Source of the DNA: Streptomyces griseoflavus
GTDB taxonomy: Bacteria; Actinomycetota; Actinomycetes; Streptomycetales; Streptomycetaceae
Length of the DNA: 64,000 bases
Direction: 5' to 3'
Assembly (NCBI RefSeq): GCF_014649995.1
Contig: NZ_BMUC01000005.1
Location: 214,641 to 278,640, forward strand
Part shown: one piece after another, positions 57,365 to 64,000 of the stretch
Position numbering within the stretch: the stretch's first letter is position 1
Layout: the number at the start of each line of letters is the position of its first letter
Notes under the pieces: generated by a model
Databases searched by the model: none
Told to the model about the DNA's origin: nothing
Seen by the model: only the letters and a program-made list of their open reading frames with translations
Position numbers and translations under genes: made by a program

Positions 57365-58189
57365 ATGCCGGAGATCGAGCTGAGCGCGGGCACCGTCGAG
57401 TACGAGGACACCGGAGGGGAGGGGCCGGTCGTCGTGCTGCTGCACGGGCTGGTGCACGACGCGTCGGTCTGGCGGAAGGTCATCGCCGAGATGCGGGACG
57501 GCCACCGGCTCCTCGCGCCGACCCTGCCCTACGGATCGCACCGCAGGGCGATGACCCGGCCGCCGACGCCCGACCTGGTCAACGAGCTGATCGCGGAGTT
57601 CCTGGAGCGGCTGGACCTCAGGGACGTCACCCTCGTCGAGAGCGACTGCGGACGCGCCCAGACGGTCGCGGCCCGGCACCCCGAACGGCTGGCGCGGCTG
57701 GTGCTGATCTCCTGCGAGGCCTTCGACAACTACCCGCCGGGCCTGCCCGGCAAGATGATCGGCGCGGCCTGCCGGATCCCCGGCGGCATCCCGCTCATGG
57801 TCCGCGCGCTCGGCTGGAAACCGTTGCGCGGACTGCCGGTCGGCCTCGGCGCGCTCACCAAGCGTCCGGTGCCGGACGAGATCGTCGACCGCTGGCTGCG
57901 TCCCCTGCGCACCGACCCGGCGATCCGGCGGGACTTCCGGCACTACGGGACCCACGTCCGGCGCACCGAGCTGCTCGAAGCCGCACAGGGCCTGCGGTAC
58001 TTCGACCGGCCCGCGCTGGTCGTCTGGGCCGTCGAGGACCGGATGATGCCCCGCGAGCACGGGCGACGGCTGGCCGAACTGCTCCCCAGGGGCCGGCTGG
58101 CGGAGATCCGCGACACGCGGACACTGATCGCCGAGGACCGCCCGGAGCGGCTCGCCTCCCTGCTGCGGTGGTTCGTCGCGGAAGGGTGA
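57365..58189 (+). CDS. Alpha/beta hydrolase-fold protein with atypical catalytic residues
   Basis: 274 residues. The oxyanion region VVVLLHGLVHDASVW is normal. The nucleophile elbow reads VESDCGRA, placing Asp94 rather than Ser at the nucleophile position, as in haloalkane-dehalogenase-like relatives. The usual catalytic His near the C-terminus is not seen: the region reads IRDTRTLIAEDRPERLA, a pattern I associate with a subgroup ending in TRT...P-D/E-P. The substrate is unknown and it may not be a hydrolase. There is no Shine-Dalgarno; TAGCCT ends 6 nt before the ATG, so the transcript may be leaderless, and the -10 abuts the palindromic element. Confidence 0.82.
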   Translation: MPEIELSAGTVEYEDTGGEGPVVVLLHGLVHDASVWRKVIAEMRDGHRLLAPTLPYGSHRRAMTRPPTPDLVNELIAEFLERLDLRDVTLVESDCGRAQTVAARHPERLARLVLISCEAFDNYPPGLPGKMIGAACRIPGGIPLMVRALGWKPLRGLPVGLGALTKRPVPDEIVDRWLRPLRTDPAIRRDFRHYGTHVRRTELLEAAQGLRYFDRPALVVWAVEDRMMPREHGRRLAELLPRGRLAEIRDTRTLIAEDRPERLASLLRWFVAEG

Positions 58190-58258
58190 GCCCCGCCGCG
58201 GACGGGCACAGGCCGCGGACGGGCCCGGGCGGCGCAGGGTCTCGGACGGCGCAGGGTC

Positions 58259-59131
<873 letters not shown>

Positions 59132-59229
59132 CCGGCCCCGCGCACTGCCGGGAGCCGGAAACGCGACCGCTCCGCCGCTGCCGCGCGCGGGCATGGACCG
59201 GCACCCGGCCGGTTCGTCACGCTGGGCCC

Positions 59230-59991
59230 ATGCTCGCCCTCCGCCACACGCTGGTGCTCGCCCCCGTACCGGGCCCCTGGCTCGTCGACACCCTCGCCGT
59301 CCTCCTGGACGTGGCGGAGGGCACCCGCGCGGAAGCGGGGAGGCTACTGCTGCCGGACGGGCGCGAGGTGCCGGACGCGCGCCTCGCCGAGGGGCGCCAT
59401 CTGCGCCCCGGAGCCGTCTACGAGGGCACGCAGGAGGAGACGGCGGACACGGTACGGATCACCGTGGAGGAGTGGAACCGCCGGCGGACGCTGCGGCTCG
59501 CGGCGGCCGTGGAGGCCCCCGACGGTGCCTTCACGGTGCGGGGCGCGCTGCACCGCCCGGACCGCCCGCGCCGGTTCGAAGCCGAGGGGAGCGCCCGGAC
59601 GGCGGACGCGTGGCCGGCGCTGTCCCGGGTGCGGGGCCGGGTACGGCTGCTGTGCGGCGACTGGTGGGCGGCCGGCGCGGGCCGGACCGTGCGCACCGCG
59701 CCGCTGCGGGCGAGCGTGGAGTGCGGCGCCGCCCGGGCGGAGCTGCTGGCCGTACCGCGACCCCACGGCACCGACGGCGCCTGGGCGGTGACGGTCACCG
59801 TACGCGTCCGGGGCCGGCGTCTGTTCCGCCCGGTGGCAGCCGTCGCCCTCCGTCTGGGCCGGCGGCGGCTGCGCCGGTTCCTGGCCGACGCCCTGGACGG
59901 TTTCGCCGAGCGGTGGAACACCGAGGTCCCGGCCCTGGTGGCGATGGGGCCCGACGACGTGCGCCGGGAGGTCCTGGCGGCCGGCCGGTAG
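59230..59991 (+). CDS. Hypothetical protein
   Basis: 253 residues, Arg- and Ala-rich, no signal peptide, membrane segment or motif I recognise. Apparent beta-rich central part (ETADTVRITVEEWNRRRTLRLAA, GAFTVRGALHRPDRPRRFEAEG) and a helical Arg-rich C-terminus (RLGRRRLRRFLADALDGFAERWN). The frame has the strong third-position GC bias of a real gene and stops well before the convergent PucR-type gene. The START/polyketide-cyclase fold would fit the alternation of strands and a final helix, but this is only an impression. Confidence 0.65.
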   Translation: MLALRHTLVLAPVPGPWLVDTLAVLLDVAEGTRAEAGRLLLPDGREVPDARLAEGRHLRPGAVYEGTQEETADTVRITVEEWNRRRTLRLAAAVEAPDGAFTVRGALHRPDRPRRFEAEGSARTADAWPALSRVRGRVRLLCGDWWAAGAGRTVRTAPLRASVECGAARAELLAVPRPHGTDGAWAVTVTVRVRGRRLFRPVAAVALRLGRRRLRRFLADALDGFAERWNTEVPALVAMGPDDVRREVLAAGR

Positions 59992-60017
59992 GCGCGGGCC
60001 CGGCGACGCCCGCCGGC

Positions 60018-61076
60018 TCACAGGGCGCCGCCCGGCCAGTCCAGCAGGCGCGCCCCGATCACCGCCGTCTGGAGCATGTAACGGTGCGCCGGATCCGAGG
60101 GGTTGGCGCCGGTGAGCTTGTGGATGCGCTCCAGGCGGTAGGTCAGCGCCCGCACGCTCAGGGAGAGCTGCCGCGCCGCCTCCGCGGCGACGCAGCCGGA
60201 GTCGAAGTAGGCGGTGAGCGTGTCGAGCAGGGGCTCGGCACCGCCGCGGGCCGTGGTCAGCGGGCCGAGGGTGTTGTGGACCAGGTCGGCCATGGCCTGC
60301 CGGTCGCGGGCCAGTACCGGATAGACGAGCAGGTCGGAGGCGCGCAGCACCGGGTCGTCCATGCCGAGCCGCTCGGCGATCTCCAGGAAGCTCAGCGCCT
60401 CCTCGTACGACTGCACGACCCCGCCGGGGCCGGACTGCGGGCGGCCGATGGCGACCTGCCCGCCGTCGGTGGCGGCGTGCGCCTGCTTCGCGAAGTGGGT
60501 GAGCACCTCGCCCTGGTGTCCGGGCGCGATGCACAGCAGCCGGCCGTCCTTGGTGGTGAGCAGGATGCTGCGGTCACCGAAGCGCCCTATCAGGGCGCGT
60601 TCCACCTGCCGCGGCACCGGGTCGCCGTCGTCGTAGGCGGCCGGCCCCCGCGCGACGGCGACCGCGTGTTCGTGGGACAGCCGCAGACCGAAGCGCTCCG
60701 CGCGTTCCGCGAGCCGGCCCAGATCACTGCGTCCGTACAGCAGGTCGTCGATGAACTCCCGGCGTGCCGCCTCCTCCTGACGTACCGCCAGCCGCTGTGC
60801 CCGCTCGAAGCCCTCGGCGAACGCGTCCACGACCTGCTGGACCGCCGCGAGCGCGTCCTCGGCCGAGTCCGCGGCGCGCGGCCACGCCCCGCGGGCGGCC
60901 GACAGATGGGCGCTGACGAGCGAGCGCAGTCCGAACCCGGCCTCCGCCGCCCGTTCCCCCAGGGCCCGGCGTGAGGCGATCTCGTCCCGGGTGAGACGCC
61001 TGCCCGTGGACGCCACCTCGACGAGGATCTGGGCACAGCCGTCCAGATACTCCTCCGGAATCTCTCGTTCCGCCAC
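60018..61076 (-). CDS. PucR/CdaR-type helix-turn-helix regulator
   Basis: 352-residue regulator. N-terminal and central GGDEF-like (CdaR/PucR-type) region, with IAPGHQGEVLTHFAKQAHAATDGGQVAIGRPQSGPGGVVQSYEEALSFLEIAERLG, and a C-terminal PucR HTH: DTLTAYFDSGCVAAEAARQLSLSVRALTYRLERIHKLTGANPSDPAHRYMLQTAV. GTG 61076 has GGGGGG upstream. Such proteins activate purine, proline or other catabolic genes. The divergent region carries a TTGACG/TAATGA promoter with a 17-bp palindrome at its start site, its most obvious target. Confidence 0.9.
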   Translation of the reverse strand: MAEREIPEEYLDGCAQILVEVASTGRRLTRDEIASRRALGERAAEAGFGLRSLVSAHLSAARGAWPRAADSAEDALAAVQQVVDAFAEGFERAQRLAVRQEEAARREFIDDLLYGRSDLGRLAERAERFGLRLSHEHAVAVARGPAAYDDGDPVPRQVERALIGRFGDRSILLTTKDGRLLCIAPGHQGEVLTHFAKQAHAATDGGQVAIGRPQSGPGGVVQSYEEALSFLEIAERLGMDDPVLRASDLLVYPVLARDRQAMADLVHNTLGPLTTARGGAEPLLDTLTAYFDSGCVAAEAARQLSLSVRALTYRLERIHKLTGANPSDPAHRYMLQTAVIGARLLDWPGGAL

Positions 61077-61117
61077 GTGGGCCCCCCAAGTCTTAACGCG
61101 TCCCTGATGCGTTCATG

Positions 61118-61166
61118 TTGACGCACCGGCATGCAGACCCTAATGAACCTTGCCGGAATCCGGCAA
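61118..61166 (+). promoter_or_regulatory. Promoter with palindromic operator, divergent from the PucR-type gene
   Basis: TTGACG (61118-61123), 17-bp spacer, TAATGA (61141-61146), then TTGCCGG-AAT-CCGGCAA (61150-61166), a perfect 7-bp-arm palindrome over the expected start site. It points rightward. The first downstream candidates are the small frame at 61311 and the flotillin-like gene at 61593. The remainder of 61077-61592 shows nothing else. Confidence 0.55.
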
Positions 61167-61310
61167 TGCGGGGACGCGCCTCCACCGGTCATCATGGTCC
61201 GCGGGGAGCACTACGGAAGGTTCCGGTGCCGGACACCGGCAGGCGTCTCGCGCCGGAACCGCGGTGAGCGCTGTCCGGCGATGTCGAGTGCCGAACGGGA
61301 GGGGGCGGAG

Positions 61311-61496
61311 ATGAACACCCACACGGGCCCCGCCCCCCGTTTCGTACGGCCGCTGCACCACCCCCGCCCGGACGAACCCGGGCCGTCCCGGTCCCCGCGC
61401 GGGCGCGGTGCGGACCGGGACGGGGCATCGCGCGCGCTGCGCCGGGCAGCGGACGGCACCCGTCCGCGCGCCGTGCAGAACCGCAGCGCCGGCTGA
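61311..61496 (+). CDS. Possible small protein (61 aa)
   Basis: Begins MNTHTGPAPRFVRPLHHPRPDE after GGAGGGGGCGGAG, a strong ribosome-binding site, and ends 96 nt before the flotillin-like gene. Pro/Arg-rich, no known family. The initiation signal and the promoter upstream argue for it; the composition argues against it. Confidence 0.3.
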   Translation: MNTHTGPAPRFVRPLHHPRPDEPGPSRSPRGRGADRDGASRALRRAADGTRPRAVQNRSAG

Positions 61497-61592
61497 ACCG
61501 TCCTCCTCTCCACCGGACCTTCACCCGCCTCGCCAACGAGGCCTCTTCCCACCTGACTTCTGTCGATTTTTCAGCCCAGAAGGACGTGTCCC

Positions 61593-63638
61593 ATGGATGC
61601 CGCCACCGTGGGCATCGCCGTACTCGCCGGCGTCGCCCTGTTGCTCGTGCTCATCGGTCTGCTGCTCGTCACCAAGCTGTTCCGCAAGGTGGAACAGGGC
61701 AAGGCGCTGATCGTCTCCAAGGTCCGCAGGGTGGACGTGACGTTCACCGGGTCGGTCGTGCTGCCGGTGCTGCACAAGGCCGAGGTGATGGACATCTCGG
61801 TGAAGACCATCGAGATCACCCGGGCGGGCAAGGAAGGCCTGATCTGCCGGGACAACATCCGCGCGGACATCCGCATCACGTTCTTCGTCAAGGTCAACAA
61901 GACCGTCGAGGACGTCATCAAGGTCGCCCAGGCCGTCGGCACCGCGCGGGCCAGCGACCGCAACACCCTCCAGGAGCTGTTCCACGCGAAGTTCTCCGAG
62001 GCGCTGAAGACCGTCGGCAAGCAGATGGACTTCACCGACCTCTACACCAAGCGCGAGGAACTGCGGTACCGCATCATCGAGGTCATCGGGGTCGACCTCA
62101 GCGGCTACCACCTCGAGGACGCCGCGATCGACTACCTGGAGCAGACGCCGCTGTCGCAGCTCGACCCGGGCAACGTCCTCGACGCGCAGGGCATCCGCAA
62201 GATCACCGAGCTGACGGCCGTGGAGCACGTCCGCACCAACGAGGCGCAGCGCAACGAGCAGAAGGAGATCACCCGGCAGGACGTCGACGCGCGCGAGGCG
62301 ATCCTGGAGCTGGAGCGCCGCCAGGCCGACGCCGAGATCAAGCAGCGGCGGGAGATCGAGACGGTCCGGGCCCGCGAGGAGGCGGAGACCGCCCGGGTGG
62401 TGGAGGAGGAGCGGCTGCGCGCGCAGAGCGCCTTCCTGCGCACGGAGGAACAGCTCGGCGTGCAGCGCGAGAACCAGGCCCGTGAGGTCGCCGTCGCCGC
62501 CAAGAACCGCGAGCGGGTCATCGCCGTCGAGAGCGAGCGCATCGAGAAGGACCGCCTCCTCGAGGTCATCGCCCGGGAGCGGGAGACCCAGCTGACCAGG
62601 ATCGCCGCGGACAAGGAGGTCGAGGCGGAGAAGCGGGAGATCGCCGAGGTCGTCCGCGAGCGGGTCGCGGTGGACCGCACGGTCGCCGAGCAGGAGGAGT
62701 CCATCAAGAAGCTGCGCGCCGTCGAGGAGGCGGAGCGGCAGCGCCAGGCGGTCGTCATCGCCGCGGAGGCCGAGGCCCAGGAGAAGCTGGTCAAGGACAT
62801 CAAGGCCGCGGAGGCCGCCGAACAGGCCGCCACCCACCGCGCCGCGGAGGAACTCACCCTCGCCGAGGCCCGGTTGAAGACGGCCGACCTGGACGCACAG
62901 GCCAAGCTGCGCCTCGCCGAGGGCGTCCAGGCGGAGGCCGCGGCCGAAGGACTGGCCGCCGTGCGGGTCCGCGACAAGGAGGCCGAGGTCATCGAGAAGG
63001 CCGGCCGCGCCGAGGCCGGGGCCACCGAGGCCCGGATGCGCGCCGAGGCCGAGGGCGCCCGGGCCAAGGCCCTCGCCGACGCGGAGGCCATCAGCGGCAA
63101 GCTCCGCGCGGAGGCGGCCGGCCTCACCGAGAAGGCGACGGCGATGGCCGCACTCGACGAGGCGTCCCGCGGCCACGAGGAGTACCGGCTGCGGCTGGAG
63201 GCGGAGAAGGACGTCCGGCTCGCCGGACTGGACGTCCAGCGGCAGGTCGCCGAGGCGCAGGCGACGGTCCTGGCGACCGGACTGGAGAACGCGGACATCA
63301 GCATCGTCGGCGGGGAGTCGGTGTTCCTCGACCGGCTGGTGTCCTCCATCGCGCTCGGCAAGAGCGTGGACGGCTTCGTACGCGGCTCCGATACCGCGCA
63401 GGCGCTCGCCGGACCCTGGCTGGACGGCTCCGCGAGCTTCACCGACGACCTGAGCCGCGTCCTCGGCTCCGTCTCCACCGCCGACATACAGAACCTCACG
63501 GTCTCGGCCCTGCTGATGCGCCTGATGCAGCAGGGCGGCGAGAACACCGGCCGGTTCGAGGAACTGATCGCCAAAGCGGGTGAGCTGGGCCTCTCGGACA
63601 CACCGCTGGCCGCACTGAACGGCCGCGCCGGGGCCTGA
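61593..63638 (+). CDS. Flotillin-like SPFH domain protein (YqiK-like)
   Basis: 681 residues. One N-terminal membrane segment (about 8-28), SPFH/band 7 domain (about 35-230, GKALIVSKVRRVDVTFTGSVVLPVLHKAEVMDISVKTIEI), then a long Glu/Ala/Arg-rich coiled coil (about 230-560) and a C-terminal globular region rich in hydrophobic residues. Flotillin-type proteins oligomerise on membrane microdomains and scaffold signalling or repair complexes. Standard length for the YqiK group. Followed after a strong hairpin by the gene for a large ATPase; this pairing suggests a joint function (inference). The reverse strand is also open over the gene, an artefact of the GC bias. Confidence 0.9.
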   Translation: MDAATVGIAVLAGVALLLVLIGLLLVTKLFRKVEQGKALIVSKVRRVDVTFTGSVVLPVLHKAEVMDISVKTIEITRAGKEGLICRDNIRADIRITFFVKVNKTVEDVIKVAQAVGTARASDRNTLQELFHAKFSEALKTVGKQMDFTDLYTKREELRYRIIEVIGVDLSGYHLEDAAIDYLEQTPLSQLDPGNVLDAQGIRKITELTAVEHVRTNEAQRNEQKEITRQDVDAREAILELERRQADAEIKQRREIETVRAREEAETARVVEEERLRAQSAFLRTEEQLGVQRENQAREVAVAAKNRERVIAVESERIEKDRLLEVIARERETQLTRIAADKEVEAEKREIAEVVRERVAVDRTVAEQEESIKKLRAVEEAERQRQAVVIAAEAEAQEKLVKDIKAAEAAEQAATHRAAEELTLAEARLKTADLDAQAKLRLAEGVQAEAAAEGLAAVRVRDKEAEVIEKAGRAEAGATEARMRAEAEGARAKALADAEAISGKLRAEAAGLTEKATAMAALDEASRGHEEYRLRLEAEKDVRLAGLDVQRQVAEAQATVLATGLENADISIVGGESVFLDRLVSSIALGKSVDGFVRGSDTAQALAGPWLDGSASFTDDLSRVLGSVSTADIQNLTVSALLMRLMQQGGENTGRFEELIAKAGELGLSDTPLAALNGRAGA

Positions 63639-63646
63639 CCACCACC

Positions 63647-63687
63647 GGGCCGGGAGCCGCCGCACAGGGGACGGCGGCTCCCGGCCC
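63647..63687 (+). terminator. Strong stem-loop after the flotillin-like gene
   Basis: 16-bp perfect stem (63647-63662 with 63672-63687) and 9-nt loop, 9 nt after the stop. A terminator or an attenuator ahead of the ATPase gene, which starts 22 nt later. Confidence 0.8.
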
Positions 63688-63708
63688 CTCCCTTCCCGAG
63701 AGGCAGCC

Positions 63709-64000
63709 ATGACCAGCAGCACCCACGCGTCCGCCGACCGTCACCACGCCCCCGGCGCGGACGCCCCCGCGACGGACGCCACCACGGCCCCCGCGACGGT
63801 CGACGGCGGCGCCTACCAGGTACTGCGTGACCGCCTCACCGCACAGGCCGGCGAACTCGCCCGCCGCGCCGAGGCGCTGAACCACCGGCGCGCCGAGGAG
63901 TTCGGCGCCCCCGAACTCCGCCTCACCGGCACCGGTCGGCTGCACACCGAAGGGGCCGCCGTCCCCCGCGACATCGTCGCCGTCGGCGACGTGCTCCTCT
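63709..64000 (+). CDS. Putative DNA-repair ATPase, 5' end only
   Basis: First 97 residues, running off the window. After about 30 low-complexity residues comes YQVLRDRLTAQAGELARRAEALNHRRAEEFGAPELRLTGTGRLHTEGAAVPRDIVAVGDVLL, which matches my recollection of the N-terminus of the very large actinobacterial proteins annotated as DNA repair ATPase. They are regularly found next to an SPFH protein. The ATPase motifs would lie beyond the window. ATG 63709 has GAGAGGC upstream. Confidence 0.65.
   Translation, partial: MTSSTHASADRHHAPGADAPATDATTAPATVDGGAYQVLRDRLTAQAGELARRAEALNHRRAEEFGAPELRLTGTGRLHTEGAAVPRDIVAVGDVLL

Noticed and set aside
61521-63722. 733-codon minus-strand frame opposite the flotillin-like gene
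   Set aside because: Mirror of the regular Glu/Ala/Arg coiled coil on the coding strand; low-complexity Leu/Gly/Asp sequence.

Overview
The window is a chromosomal stretch of a Streptomyces-type actinobacterium. Evidence: very high G+C with G/C-biased third codon positions, GTG/TTG starts, ATGA/GTGA overlaps, rare TTA codons, and families typical of the genus (DasR/DasABC, DUF5999, SepF paralogue, FxsT-like protein, bacterial Hen1/Pnkp). I found no rRNA, tRNA, CRISPR array, prophage or insertion-sequence transposase.

1-12750: aromatic meta-pathway locus. A leftward operon encodes a nitrate/sulfonate/taurine-type ABC importer and a flavin reductase fused to an IclR-type effector domain. A divergent IclR regulator follows, then a rightward operon with MmgE/PrpD protein, C-C bond hydrolase, two-component flavin monooxygenase, 2-keto-4-pentenoate hydratase, acylating acetaldehyde dehydrogenase and 4-hydroxy-2-oxovalerate aldolase. 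No ring-cleavage dioxygenase is visible.

13280-20000: two MFS transporters. The second ends a tightly overlapped leftward operon (PhyH-type oxygenase, DUF6271 protein, PLP decarboxylase-GNAT fusion, MFS exporter) that looks like a small undescribed biosynthetic cluster. 20000-25900: DasR-like regulator, divergent DasABC-like amino-sugar importer and GH3 hexosaminidase, with three DasR-like operators between dasR and dasA and a fourth in front of the PhyH operon.

25900-35300: housekeeping and hypothetical genes (YdeI-like, SepF-like, ATPase, MazG-like, DUF6099, F420 oxidoreductase), then the Hen1-Pnkp RNA-repair cassette. 35400-42640: a three-gene conflict-type system (EAD2/VMAP-C protein, MoxR ATPase, and a 1526-residue vWA-like/NB-ARC/TPR protein of the FxsT type). 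All three genes carry TTA codons. 42700-46570: proton antiporter, then a short FxsA-like peptide gene with an HExxH-type putative peptide beta-hydroxylase. 46680-49430: arginine deiminase, ornithine carbamoyltransferase, RsbW-like kinase.

49800-57170: CoA-dependent aromatic catabolic cluster (enoyl-CoA hydratase, salicylyl-CoA/2-aminobenzoyl-CoA monooxygenase-reductase, PaaX-type regulator, benzoate-CoA-ligase-like enzyme, acyl-CoA dehydrogenase, Rid protein), with two promoters sharing a 32-bp motif. A MITE-like palindromic element lies at 57190-57353. The right end holds a hydrolase with unusual catalytic residues, several small or hypothetical genes, a PucR-type regulator, a flotillin-like protein and the start of a putative DNA-repair ATPase.
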